Notes: generated from the sequence alone by a model not told the origin. A stretch of 64,000 nt of DNA from Botrytis cinerea B05.10 (GCF_000143535.2 NC_037314.1:1178001-1242000); one strand, 5' to 3'. Shown: positions 37,146 to 48,746, counted from the stretch's first letter. Program-made: numbers and translations.

Positions 37146-37501
37146 TACCGACTTTTAGCACGTGCTTACTTCCATACGAAGTACCGGTCGAGAGAGGTAA
37201 GAGGGCAAGAGGAAAATGACAAAGGCGGAGTGAGTGAGTGAATGAATGAATGGATGAATGCATCAATTTCTCGATGCAGAGGGCCTCTTTCAGATCGTCT
37301 CTCCTGCGCATGCCGAGATGGCGCGGGAAGCGAGGATCGAAGCGTGGCTATTGGGTGAGGAGAGGGGGTGCTTAGTCAGAATTTTTGTTTGTGAGAAAAA
37401 TTGACGGGGGTGGAGGGTGATGTTTTCTTGGATTTGGAGGGAGGGGAGAGGGTTTGGTTTGGCATGGGATGAAAATAGGGGGATGGGGAGAGCGAAAATT
37501 A

Positions 37502-37518
37502 GGTTTTGTTGCATGTCT
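37502..37518 (+). repeat. Recurring element copy 3 (GGTTTTGTTGCATGTCT)
   Basis: Exact 17-base match to 35596-35612. Confidence 0.7.
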
Positions 37519-37697
37519 GCCATCGTCGATGAATTTATTTTCTGGAGGGGGCGAGGTGGTAAGGTAGCGAGCGAGCTTGCTTGCTTGCTTTCTTGCTTTC
37601 TTGCTGGAATCGATCGTGATGTGATGTCATGTGATGGTTGGCATTATGAGGGTGGGCGATTGGGAGATTTCATCGTACGATTTGATGTGATGGAGGC

Positions 37698-37757
37698 TGG
37701 ATGGATGGATGGGTGATGACGATGATGGATGGATGGATGGATGGATGGGTGATGCCG
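37698..37757. repeat. (GGAT)n microsatellite, two blocks
   Basis: Two GGAT blocks separated by a short GTGATGACGATGAT stretch; each block ends in GGGTGATG. Confidence 0.9.
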
Positions 37758-38312
37758 ATGAGGAGGCTGGTGGTTGGGGAAGATCTGGGAAGATCTGGGA
37801 AGATGAGGACGAACGAGGTGGGACTGATTTCTGGTCTCTGATTCATTCCTCCTGGCGGCCTTGGAGTTGGATCGATTGATAATTTTATTCATGTGTGTGT
37901 GACCGCGGTGACGACCGGACGAACGAGCGAGCGACCTCGGAGGAGCACGAACATCGAGATTTGCGAGGCGTGGGAAGGGGCAATGATGGGAAGGAAGAAC
38001 GAGAGATCGATTCGATGGTCTGGCTCGATGCTTTGGTTCGCTTGCTGGCTGGGTGGATCGCGGGTAATGGAGGGATAGAATGGGTCACGGGGTTTGTGTG
38101 TGTGTGTTTGCTTTTATGGAGTTGGGTGCATTTTGGACATCGGGCCATCGTGAATCGTGAATCGTGATGGATTGTTTTCAAAGGGGAAAGAAGGATCGTA
38201 TTGATTGATTGAGATCGATTGTCATGGGTGGGTGGATTGATTGGTTTGCTTGTCGGTTGTGGTGATGTATTGTGTGATACATGTACACCACGCCCAAGGT
38301 CGAGGTAAGTGG

Positions 38313-38354
<42 letters not shown>
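38313..38354. repeat. (ATC)14 microsatellite
   Basis: Fourteen perfect trinucleotide units; the plus-strand composition changes from G-rich to C-rich at this point. Confidence 0.95.
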
Positions 38355-38355
<1 letters not shown>

Positions 38356-38711
38356 TCCTCCCTCTTCGCGTCTACTTTGCTACTTGAAGTCTTATACGCA
38401 GGTACATATCATCCATCGTATGCATCGCAAGATCGCACATATCCGAGATCTCGATGAGAAGAAAGGAAGTTACCTCATATCAGACCTGTGCTTTCCGTCC
38501 TTGCTCGCTTTACACATATATATGTATCTTTCTTTCTCGCCGCAATATACAGGCATCCATGTCATATAACCCATTCACCCCCTTTCTCTACATCCTCAAA
38601 ATGTTGCACATCTCATGATTCACCAGCTCATCGCTCCTTTCTCAGATACCATCGTGAGGTTCTCTGTTGCATATCTCAATATTGTATTCACCCTGGTTAC
38701 ACTGTGCATAA

Positions 38712-38778
38712 CTACCTACCTACCTACCTACCTACCTACCTACCGAGGTATTAAGTATCTAAGTATCTAAGTATCTAT
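38712..38778. repeat. (CTAC)n followed by (AAGTATCT)n
   Basis: About eight CTAC units, a short spacer, then three AAGTATCT units. Confidence 0.9.
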
Positions 38779-39445
38779 GTACCAATCCAACAGGTCTTTC
38801 TACCTACAGAGGCATACCTGATCTCCCTTTCCTACCTCACCATGTTTTTGTATTACGTAGGTATCTTACGATTCATCTAATTATCAGTGAGTCAGTCAGT
38901 CGGTATGCATGTATCCTTCAAGTATCGAGAGATTTTCCTACCAAATATGTCACATATCTATCATCATCTTTTACTTCTGATTTACATATGTCATCTCTGT
39001 TCCACACATACACATTTTCCGAAGATCTGAATACGGCGGTGCATATCGCATCTCTCTGCATGCATTCACATTCACATTATTATATCTATCATACAAGCTT
39101 TCAATCTCTCCATCTATTCACCCATCCATCACATACAATCCCGATACTGGTAAAGAAATATCTATCTGCGTATATTGCACATCATATCGTGGCTCTTTCC
39201 CCGGTTTTCTCTATACATAGTGAGTGCATTCTGATTCAGGGGAGATATCCACTATATGGCACATCTCGATGTTTATCAATTCAGTGTTTCGTGTGGAGTC
39301 TTACTGAGCTTTAGAAATGAATGTGCATATATATATATCCATGACAAATAAAGATCTTTTCGGATGGGAGAATACAGACTAGTAGAAATATGTATATTGG
39401 GTGTTTGGTAATAGAAAGCGATGATAGTGTTATTAGGAAATTCTC

Positions 39446-39481
39446 GCTTGCTTGCTTACTTACTTTACTTACTTTACTTAC
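39446..39481. repeat. (GCTT/ACTT)n microsatellite
   Basis: Mixed GCTT and ACTT units with some TACTT five-base steps. Confidence 0.85.
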
Positions 39482-39846
39482 GAGATCGAGAATGAGAGAC
39501 GAGCGTGATGCAAAGACTTGGGGTTTGCGAATACGTAACCATGGAATGTGTGTGAAATCAGTGCAAAGGAAAGGGAATCTGTAAGGGAGGAATCTACTTG
39601 AGATGATTCTGAACTTCGGTACGGATCAGATATGCAAACACACACACACAAGTAAATTCGAAAGAACTCAATCAAACTAGACTAAAATACAAATCCAAAT
39701 CCAAATCCAATATCTCCTCCAACGAAAGAAAAAAAAAAAGAAACACAATGCGATATCGAAAAACATGATCCAACAATTAACTTACAAGAACCCAGCCATA
39801 TTACAACGACTTCTCATATCCCCACACTATACAGGCACCCCCTTTA

Positions 39847-41316
39847 TCACGCTTTGAATCCCTCCACTTGGAACTGCATCTTAAATCCCTCGTGCGCCCT
39901 CCTCCTCCCTCTCTTATCAATATACCCAACCATACCCGCGAATCCCAAACACCCCAACGCAATAACATACTGGCCAATCTGCAATGGAACCCCCCTACTA
40001 ATCTGCTGTCCCGTGCTCCTACTCGTGACAAACTGAATTGCTCCTCCTGCAGTACTGATACTTCCCGCTGCACTCATCATGTTACCCGCGCTCCACTGCA
40101 ATGTCGCCGATGCCATTTTAGGCGTAGGGAGAGTCCAGATTGTCCAGAGGACTCCGATGCTGAAAGCAAAGAAAGGTATAAGGATTAGAGGAAGAAGTTT
40201 TTGTTGAATGCCGACGGCGAGTTCGATGTTTTCGGCTGTAGACGTGTCGGTGCTTCCTTTGAAGAGCGCGGCTTGCACAATGGCCGCGGCGCTGCTGGCT
40301 GTTCGACCGTAGGGAAAATTGGGTGTGCAGATATCTTTACCTGTACTAGGGATGATGGCGCAGACTCCTGGGGTTAGGTTAGTAAGGATTGGGATGTATA
40401 TGTATTTCTGTGTGTGTGTATATAACGTGGTGTGTAGAGAATGTACGTACCAAAATAACCAACTCGAAAATTCGGAACGATGAACTCGTCAGATGCGCCG
40501 CTGAATACGTTGATGGTGAAGAAGGCTCGGGATATCACGTTATTGGCCATACACCCAGTCAAAACGACGACTGCACCTTTGTGAGCAATCCATCTTGCAT
40601 TCCAATCAATAGAGTGGTTTGGACTTACAATATAATCCAATGATAGGAAATCCAGTGAACATGAACAAGATTCGGCGAATCCATAACTGCTTCCTCGGCA
40701 ACTTCTCGTCTTCTTCATGGTATCCGCCTACATAATCCACTGCTCTATCGATTGTTTCTCTCACTCTTTCGCTATACTCCATCAATCTTTCTCTTGCAAG
40801 TCGAAGGTTCCTCTTCTCTTCTCGAATCGACGCCTTTTCATCTGCGACTTTCTCCTCTTTAACTCGAACTGCCGCATATTTTGCTCTCAATTGAGATTTT
40901 TCCCTTCTCAATGCAGATTCACGCCTCCTCAACTCAGATTCATCTCTTTTTACATCCCTGTGCTTCTCTCTTAACACTTCTGCAGCTTCTATCTGGTCAT
41001 TTTCAGCGATGTAGGCTTCCTTATCAAATCGGTCCTTTTCTTTGGCAAATTCCGCGTCTTTTTTCCTCAATCTCGATGCTTTGCTTGCTAAATTTCTCAT
41101 CTCCATAACATTATCCTCGGAAGTTATCTTTGCCCCTGCCTCTGACCACCATCTTTTATCCCGAGGGCTATCTTGCCCCTTGCTTGACCACCAGCGATTT
41201 CGACTGCTTTTAGATTTCTTCTTCGAAGCAGAATGATTTGAATTGTTCTTCCTTCCACGCTTCTTCTTCTGGTGCCTCAACAACGCTACGGCAACAGGCC
41301 GAGCCACTGCCCACAT
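39847..41316 (-). CDS. Coiled-coil and multipass membrane protein, family not recognised (444 aa)
   Basis: Three exons: 40629-41316, 40451-40576 and 39847-40367. Both introns (52 and 83 bases) have standard GT-AG ends and a CTAAC branch before the second acceptor. The N-terminal 60 residues are very basic (HQKKKRGRKNNSN, SASKKKSKSSRNRWW). Residues about 65-205 form a highly charged helix with Arg/Glu/Lys periodicity. The C-terminal half has about four membrane segments: ILFMFTGFPIIGLYCAVVVL, a weak one after GCMANNVISRAFFTINVF, LLPLILIPFFAFSIGVLWTI and YVIALGCLGFAGMVGYI. The loop VCAIIPSTGKDICTPNFP has two Cys. I infer an organellar or ER membrane protein with a cytosolic coiled coil. No function is claimed. 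Confidence 0.82.
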
Positions 41317-42488
41317 TTACCTATCTTTACAATCTGTATCCGGGGGTCGACTTTGGCATGAAAACATAAAGAAAGGTGGTATGGAATGTATATTTCGCTC
41401 ATCGATGAAACAAGAATTAATCAAATCGTAGTAAGCATCATCGATTTACGATCAAAGTTGGAACAGGGAAGCATGAAAGATACAGGAAGAGGAGTTGGGG
41501 GAATGTTTGCATTATCTCTTTGGTGAAAACACAGGACTCCGGCCTTGGTCATAACCATTATATGGGTTTATATTTACTGTAGAGTTTTGTAATGACCATA
41601 CTGAAAGCATGCATACGGTCTAGAATCCAGACCTGCAAGAATTGCCTTCTTGAATTGAGGCACAAGATTGGCGGGCCAGCACAAGATGGCGTTTTTGAAC
41701 ACTGAAACGCACGCGACACTCATTTAAACCCACTCAGCAACACAATTTTACACAGTAAAAGGCTTTGATCGGTTCGAAACCAACAGAATATGGCAAGTTT
41801 GGCAATGTTGTGGCTGTGGTTGGATATGTAGTAGGAGCGCGCGTAATCTTGGTAGACCGCTTGGTGTGGCTGTTGGTAGTTAGGACCACCCCAACGATGA
41901 GTTGATCCTACAATTTTCGGTTGAGCAAAAAGTGGCTTACAATGATGTCAAAATATGTTACATTCATCGAGAACAGTATCAACTGCGCTGATAATTTGAT
42001 AATGGTTACACATTTGACCAAGAAGTGAAAAACGATTGCACGTTTTGCAAAACAAAATAAAGCAGTAATAAACGCATGGAATATAGGCTGTAGACTGCGC
42101 GAAATCTATAGAGGCAAGATATTATCGAGGCTTTTATCCAGAAGAGACGGCTTTACTAGGCAATTAGAGAACATTCTGGCCTGCCTGCCTGTTGGCAAAG
42201 CGAGGAACCTTTGCCGAAGTTTGACCTCCTTCAAGCCGAAGATAAAAGGCCATCTGCCCTGCTTTATGCTTGCAATTGACTCAGATTGAGACGTTGTTGA
42301 ATTATATGATAATAAGGATCTCTCTCTGGCCTTCATCAAATCGAATGCATGAAATGGCGAATGTTTGACACATTTACCAGCTACCCTCTCCAATCAAGAT
42401 TTAACGCTTGAAGAGTCATCTCAATCATTGGGTTATAGCCTTTTTTTCTCTTTGAAATCCTTCGAATCCTTCGACATAAAACTCACAA
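41317..42488. other. Divergent promoter region
   Basis: 1.17 kb between two divergent genes; should contain both promoters. A GGTTCGAAACC match to a tRNA B box at 41770-41780 has no flanking tRNA fold. No gene was accepted. Confidence 0.5.
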
Positions 42489-43246
42489 ATGGCTTCGAGA
42501 TATAACATAGTCGACTACGACTCGGACGATGAGCTGGAACTCAGTCCGCACGTTGACAATCTCATCTCAGCAGCTGAATTCGTCGTTCGACTGTTAGAAA
42601 GGGGAGACATCAATTATGCTTTAATGGGAGCATTTGCTCTTAAGTGCTGTGGAAGCGCTCGTGATACACATAATGTTGATATAGTGGTAGACACTTCAAT
42701 GAAGAAAATATGGCAAATTATTGAGCCAGAGAGCAGGTAATTCGCCATGAGCATTTGACTCCCAAACTTGTTCTGACATTGATAGATTGGTAATTCCTCA
42801 ATCTCGGCTTGTTGCAGATGTGATGAAAATATTTGTCAAGACCGGTCCAAACTACGATGGATGTTTAGAAACAAGACTCATCGAGGTAGAGTTGATTGCA
42901 CCAGGTAAATATCTCATGAGATTTCATCTTGAAATGCGTATTAACAAACCAACTAGGATCAAATGGTACTCCGCGAGATATACAAAATCATCAACAAACT
43001 CTCGTGGTACCCAGTCCGTCAGGACATCAGATAGCTTTCAAGGCTTTAGATGTTCTGTACTTGTTGCGAGGCAAACTGGATGTTGTGGCAGCACGAGGAG
43101 CCCCGAAAGACTATCTAGATGCTCAATTCATTGTCGGAAACTGGAGACAAGAATTGGAGAGAATTCAAGAATACTCCGAGGTAGTGAATACGCAAAACGA
43201 TGTCGAGTTGATCTTGACTCCACCATATTCTCCACTGGTGTGGTAG
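42489..43246 (+). CDS. Nucleotidyltransferase-fold-like small protein (218 aa)
   Basis: Three exons: 42489-42736, 42786-42904 and 42957-43246, with 49- and 52-base introns that keep frame. The segment YALMGAFALKCCGSARDTHN followed by VDIVVD (43-68) has the pattern of the nucleotidyltransferase fold: a Gly-rich turn, then an Asp-x-x-x-Asp pair (D64, D68), as in stand-alone kinetoplastid/bacterial toxin-antitoxin and tRNA nucleotidyltransferase relatives. Downstream, SPSGHQIAFKALDVLYLLRGK and RGAPKDYLDAQFIVGNW form a helical part. The first 20 residues are acidic. Similar single-domain proteins occur in many filamentous fungi with unknown role. Whether it is catalytically active cannot be told from the sequence. 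Confidence 0.8.
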
Positions 43247-43868
43247 GTAGTGTACTGTAAGTGATGTATGGGTAAGGTCTTGTCACATAAAGAGGAGAAA
43301 AAAGGAAGCCGAAGATAGTATCTGTCGAATTGCAAAATGCACATGGGCACATCGTATTCTTATAGCCAGCCGCTGATCAGGGAGACTGCAATGGCCACTT
43401 TTTGTGAGATGCTTCATGAGGTGTCGCCGAAGGGTATATGTTCATTGGAGACAGGAAGCAATGGCACAGATAAAAGACCATACGGTTGTAACACAATTAT
43501 TGCTGTAGTGTCCAGAAAATGACAAGTTTTCAAAGATACCATGATACCATGATACCATGATACAAAACGGGCATATGCGGAATAATTGACATGCGGGAAG
43601 ATGCTCAAGATGATGCATGGTCTTGGTGTTGTGTCTGGTTGTGTCTGGCTGTGTTTGTGTTAACTGGTAACATTCCTCGGGCGGTGAGCCTGGTAACTTT
43701 TTGGGTCGGCAGTTTCAGCACCATTTCAAGGTCTAAAAGGTTGATTAGAGGAACCTAATATTCTGGATACCTACCTAGGTCACATCGTCGTTTTATTCAC
43801 TACACAAATGCTGCTCGGTATTGGATTCAGGATGCCTCCTTGAGGACATACATTTATAACCTGCAAAA
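43247..43868. other. Intergenic
   Basis: Spacer between tandem plus-strand genes. A short (TGATACCA)n repeat lies near 43538-43563. Otherwise unremarkable. Confidence 0.5.
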
Positions 43869-46800
43869 ATGAACAAAGGAAAGATAATGAGGAAATTACT
43901 GGGACAAACTGCTACTACGGTCGAAGTTTCCGACACCAATAATGACTCGCCGCATCTCCGACCGACTGCTTCACAAGGTACCGTCTATTCAGCAGGCGCA
44001 CCACTTTCATGTCTTGGTCGCGCGCCGGATGGTTCGCGCGCCGTTGTAGCTGGGCCGAAAGTCTTCAAGATCGTCAAAACAGAAGGGTCGAAAATTACAG
44101 AGGATATTGATCTTCGCACCTCGACATCTTCATATCCCACAGGGCACGATGGTGCGGCAGCTACTTCGGACCAGCTTAATATTAGGGCCGTTCGATGGTC
44201 TCATACACAATTCAGCTCTACGATAGTTACAGCAGGCGGAAACGGAAGGATAACAGTCTATGACCTCAATCGCGCAGGAGGAGAAGGATTCGAGCTTGCG
44301 CGGATTCAGGAACACCCTCGACAGGTTCATAAGCTCGCGATCAATTCATTCAAGGGGAATTGGTTTTTATCAGCCAGTCAAGATGGATCTGTCAAGTGTT
44401 TCGATTTGCGTGACACGCGTCGAAGCGTGGCTACCTATAGATGTAACGCAGATGCTGTTAGAGATGTGAAATGGTCACCAACGGATGGCATGGAGTTTGC
44501 TTGCTCCACGGATGCTGGAATCTTACAGAAATGGGACTTCAGGAAGTCGAATGCTCCTATTATGAAGATAACCGCTCACAATAGTGCTGTCTTCTCAATT
44601 TCATGGCATCCGGATGGAGATCATATTATAAGTGGAGGCAAAGACCAGCAATGCCATGTGTGGGATATGTCAAAGTCGGAGAGGGGTCAAAGGCCCCGAT
44701 ATTCATTTACCACACCCGCGCCCATATCTAACGTCTGTTGGAGACCTGCTTGTTGGACAGCCACAGGTCAGGGGAAGAGAGTTGCCCAAGTTGCTGTTTC
44801 TTATGATGACACCAGCGTCAATAGAGCCCAGTTTTCGACGGTACATTTATGGGATATCGCGAGGTCTGCCGTACCATTCAAAGAAATTGAGGTGTCAAAT
44901 AGCGCGCCCACGGGCATACTTTGGAGCACTCGAGATCTTTTGTGGAGCGTCGATAAAGACGGTCACTTTGTACAAACAGATGTCGCATTTTCACCCAAGG
45001 TTATCGACCGTAGAAGTTTATCAACATTTTCTTTCTCTCCTACAGGTGATGTATTGATGTTGATGGAGGAGCGACAAGCTCCCAAGCGCGTTCGGCCTTC
45101 TATCAATTCTCCAGAATTATCTTCGAGCTCTCAGCAGCCCTCAAATGCCCCGTCTTTTGCCATAAGCCATAGTGACTCCGAGGAGGATGTTGTAGGTAGT
45201 TTTCTAGGCCCAAGAAGACGAAAGCATCATCGGGGACAGCATAGTGGACGGCTAACACAGAACCTGAGCACTACCCCACCCAATCCAACAGGAATGGCCG
45301 ACAGTAGAGTTATGAGACTAGAAGACGCTGTACAGATTACTGGCGTTTATAAACCCCAACAAGTCATGGCTATTGGCCATGCTCCTTCGACACCAAAGCG
45401 TGCGAAGTACCAGTATATGTCTAGATGTTATTTGGAATATATGACTAAGAACAACATTGAGGCGGCTGATAGCATTCCTTTGAATGCCACCATTTCAGCA
45501 ACTATAGAACACTTTGCTAAAGGTGCTGAGTATGCCAGATACTACCGGCTAGCTCAAACGTGGAGACTGCTTGGATTTACAATGGATCTTTTACTAGTTA
45601 GGCGTGCAGAGTTTCACCGCCAGCACAGACTGCAGAATCTCTCGCGCAAGGATTCGGAACCAAAACGTATCGACAGCTCTACGAAGTCTGATGAACTTGA
45701 TGAGTCAAATGAAAAGACCCCCCGCAAAAGTCAACGCCCTGCCGCCTCAAATGAAGTGGCCCTTCATCCGGCCGTGAGATCAATCATTGCAGATGAAATT
45801 GAAAGCACTTCAAACGTGACAACGCCACTTGTACGCCCTGTCATGGATTCTATTGCAGAAATGTCAGAGGCGATAAATACACCAATGGTAGAAAATGACA
45901 CGTTGGTACTTCCACCATCCGTCACCTCGACAGTTCGTGAGCCGATACCAGTACCAGTGGCTGGCAGTTTTACCTCCGATCAGACAACATCAAGTGTAGA
46001 AGGTTATGACTTTTATGGTATGGATGCTTTTAAGCCAGCTGTCGATTTTGTTCCGCCTAAGAAACAGCCTCTCCGTTTAGACTACTCGGAGCAAAATAGT
46101 TACGCTCAAAGAATGGGTCTCATTCGTCATGATTCTGGGGAGAGTTTTCAAATGTTTTCAACATCAAACGATTCCCAGTCCAAATATCTTGGTGGTGGTT
46201 CGGATAGCGATGCTCATAGTGTGAGGAGAGATGAATCTTTGCGAGAGAGAGTTTCCAGTTGGGAAGGCAATGTCGCTGGATATTCTAAGACTACATCAAG
46301 TCTCAATTCTCGCCCATCTGAAGAATCTATAGAGAAGACATCCGAAGCACTACCTAAAATAGTGGTTCCAGCCCCGAAAATTAATTCGCCAGTCCAAACA
46401 CATCGCAAAGTTCCTCCAGTACCGAAGACAACTGAATCCGCTTTTGAAAACAATTCGTCTGATCCAAACCTCATCGAAACGGATTTTCTTCCTTGGCCCA
46501 GCGATAATGACACCGAGCTTGTCATCTCTCCACTGAACCCTACCACTCTTGTTCAGCGAGCTATCGAATTCGAGACTCAAACTGGCGCTTTGAACGCAGC
46601 TGCAATGATCCTTCTACTTCGACGTCTCCTTCATCCTGATGTCATTGATCCAATTCATGCTGAAGCCATCCTTCGCCAATACTACCATCGACTTATGAGT
46701 ATGCAACTCTGCTACGAAGCAACTCTTCTCCGAAACCTGTGCGTTCCGCTTTACTCTTCTATTTTTGCGTCTACACAGGAACAAGTCAGTGTCGGCTTCT

Positions 46801-47363
46801 ACTGCACAGAGTGCAACAAACCTCTTGAAAATGATCCACTTGTTCCTGGCTCGGAATGGTCCTGTCCACGTTGTCGAAATCCAATCATGACATGTCCAAT
46901 TTGTCAGCATGGGGATGACGTACCGGGTAGTCAGGGACCGCAAACTTGGTGGTATTGTGGTGGTTGTGGACACGGTGGTCATACAGCTTGTATGGGAGAA
47001 TGGCATAATGATCAGGGTGACAGACATAGTGGGGGGATGTGCCCGTTGGAGGGCTGTATGCATCCTTGCTTAGAGGGAAAATGGAGGGAAGAATTGGTAG
47101 AGGAAAGAAAGGAAAAGAGGGCTAGGGAGTTGGAGAGAGAGGTCAAGGAACGGACTAGCGGGGCAGGCCTTGGAGGTATGGGTAGATGGGACAGAGGAAA
47201 GAGCGTTAGGAGGGATGTCAGGGAGGTGGGTCAGAGTAGGGCTGTCGAGGGCGTGAGAGTTGCATTAGGCTTTGGTGGAGGAGGCGGCGGTAGTGGTCCT
47301 GTAGTTGAAAGGAGAAGAAGCGTTAAAGTCTTGGCGCCTGGCGAGGAGAACACATCACAATGA
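43869..47363 (+). CDS. RTC1: RTC1/WDR24 subunit of the SEA (GATOR2-like) complex (1164 aa)
   Basis: WD40 plus RING-like protein of the vacuolar SEA complex that controls TORC1 in response to amino acids. Single exon. ATG 43869 is used; ATG 43887 (MRKLLGQ) is a possible alternative. WD40 blades occupy about residues 100-400, for example VRWSHTQFSSTIVTAGGNG, SASQDGSVKCFDLRD, VKWSPTDG...WDFRKS, SWHPDGDHIISGGKDQQ. The middle is Ser-rich and probably disordered. The C-terminal zinc cluster (about 979-1055) has CTECNKPL, CPRCRNPIMTCPICQHG, WYCGGCGHGGHTACMGEW and CPLEGCMHPC, matching the RTC1/WDR24 RING. A Gly-rich tail ends the protein. The length is normal for filamentous fungi. Confidence 0.95.
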   Translation: MNKGKIMRKLLGQTATTVEVSDTNNDSPHLRPTASQGTVYSAGAPLSCLGRAPDGSRAVVAGPKVFKIVKTEGSKITEDIDLRTSTSSYPTGHDGAAATSDQLNIRAVRWSHTQFSSTIVTAGGNGRITVYDLNRAGGEGFELARIQEHPRQVHKLAINSFKGNWFLSASQDGSVKCFDLRDTRRSVATYRCNADAVRDVKWSPTDGMEFACSTDAGILQKWDFRKSNAPIMKITAHNSAVFSISWHPDGDHIISGGKDQQCHVWDMSKSERGQRPRYSFTTPAPISNVCWRPACWTATGQGKRVAQVAVSYDDTSVNRAQFSTVHLWDIARSAVPFKEIEVSNSAPTGILWSTRDLLWSVDKDGHFVQTDVAFSPKVIDRRSLSTFSFSPTGDVLMLMEERQAPKRVRPSINSPELSSSSQQPSNAPSFAISHSDSEEDVVGSFLGPRRRKHHRGQHSGRLTQNLSTTPPNPTGMADSRVMRLEDAVQITGVYKPQQVMAIGHAPSTPKRAKYQYMSRCYLEYMTKNNIEAADSIPLNATISATIEHFAKGAEYARYYRLAQTWRLLGFTMDLLLVRRAEFHRQHRLQNLSRKDSEPKRIDSSTKSDELDESNEKTPRKSQRPAASNEVALHPAVRSIIADEIESTSNVTTPLVRPVMDSIAEMSEAINTPMVENDTLVLPPSVTSTVREPIPVPVAGSFTSDQTTSSVEGYDFYGMDAFKPAVDFVPPKKQPLRLDYSEQNSYAQRMGLIRHDSGESFQMFSTSNDSQSKYLGGGSDSDAHSVRRDESLRERVSSWEGNVAGYSKTTSSLNSRPSEESIEKTSEALPKIVVPAPKINSPVQTHRKVPPVPKTTESAFENNSSDPNLIETDFLPWPSDNDTELVISPLNPTTLVQRAIEFETQTGALNAAAMILLLRRLLHPDVIDPIHAEAILRQYYHRLMSMQLCYEATLLRNLCVPLYSSIFASTQEQVSVGFYCTECNKPLENDPLVPGSEWSCPRCRNPIMTCPICQHGDDVPGSQGPQTWWYCGGCGHGGHTACMGEWHNDQGDRHSGGMCPLEGCMHPCLEGKWREELVEERKEKRARELEREVKERTSGAGLGGMGRWDRGKSVRRDVREVGQSRAVEGVRVALGFGGGGGGSGPVVERRRSVKVLAPGEENTSQ

Positions 47364-48746
47364 TAGCGAGATAAGGAAGTTAGGTTTCTCATCATGATGG
47401 TGAATATAGAATCTGCTGTATGGGCTTGATCTCACGAGTGATATTGGATATCTGCATTGAATGGCATGGCATAGTATATCGGAGGCGTTCGGTCAATAGG
47501 TATACCCAAGGGTGGCTAGCATATATATACGCATGCATACGTTTTACTCCGCAATGCGTGAATGGTTACACAATATTAATAGCATAGCAGATCAATAATA
47601 AAGAGGGATACTCGAACAAATTTAATGTACTTTTCAACATCGAGATTTACTCTTGATGATTACACATGGACCGGAAATGTTATTCTATAGATATATGAAC
47701 ATTGGAAGCGACGAGACGAGAATAGTGTTTTGACACCTGACTGACTAAATGCTCTCTGATGCATGAAAGTCTCATTCTATCATTAAGGGATAACGAATTA
47801 TAATTGTACGAGATTTTTACAGCTTAACATTCAAGTTCTGCTAATTAACGTATGAACCGCCTGTTGAAGTAGCTCTGGAACAACCACTGTCTATATTTTC
47901 AACTGTTGCAAGCTGTTTATTTTATCTTCTCTGTTCCTGAAGAAGCAGTAGAAGCAGTAGTAATGGTCACTGCCCCATCTGTGACTTTCACGTCGTCCAT
48001 TTCCATATCCTGCATAACTGCGATAGACACTTGCTTGCACAGCCAAAATCGGTAGAGAAAAATAGTCGTCTCTTAAGGCTCGTCGGACTGACACGTAAAT
48101 CCCCCACATACTATGGGAATGCTGTTCAACATAGTATTCCACACTTCTCGGGTATAAAAGCAATCAACATGTCAATTCACAAGAAATTCCCCTAGTTCAT
48201 TTGATCTCTACCCTATTTCTTCCAGGCCAATAGGAATCGTCTGATAAGCTTGGCATCCATCACATGAGGGATTTCCTCGCTAGTATATCTTGTACCAATG
48301 ACAGACAGTACATGATAAGGAGTTGCATTATATCTCGTATCGTGGAGTCACGAGGCGAACTATTACCTTCTTGTGCACATGCGGCGCTAGTATGATCCCT
48401 GTTTTGTGGACCGAATGTCTGCTTGCGATTTACCCCTGTTGTCTGCCCTATACCGATCGACTGCGCGAGATATCTCTGTTTAGAATGATTCGAAGGAACT
48501 TGACACACACAATGAGGATCGTAAGAATATCAATATCAATTCGGTTGATAAGTGTTAAAGTACTTTGATCTATTATAATTGTGTTTATTTTTGATTATTC
48601 TTATTTATAAGAAACTGTGGACTTATATAGGGAAGCACTAGTGCCTTGATAGTTAACATAGTATTCCCCGTATAGTCATATGATCGATATGCCGACAATA
48701 CTGTAATACTCACCTACTCTCTGATTTTAATGGGCCTTGCGTGCGC
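47364..48746. other. Intergenic, convergent 3' spacer
   Basis: 1.4 kb, AT-leaning, between the 3' ends of RTC1 and the next minus-strand gene. Only short non-coding frames were seen. Confidence 0.5.

Larger units (their letters stand above)
35070..39846. other. 4.8 kb gene-free interval between converging 3' ends
   Basis: The XLF gene (plus) and the membrane protein gene (minus) both end here, so neither needs a promoter in this interval, yet it is 4.8 kb long. It holds many microsatellites (listed separately), recurring copies of a TTTTGTTGCATGTCT element, and a change from G/T-rich to C/T-rich plus strand near 38.3 kb. Frames up to about 110 codons occur but consist of simple-sequence translation. 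A non-coding RNA, a fast-evolving gene or decayed repeats are all possible. Confidence 0.6.

Noticed and set aside
37885..38181. Overlapping frames of about 90-98 codons on both strands
   Set aside because: Open by low-complexity composition only; no splice partners or motifs.
41765..41785. Perfect B-box GGTTCGAAACC
   Set aside because: The flanks do not pair into a T arm and no A box or acceptor stem lies upstream.
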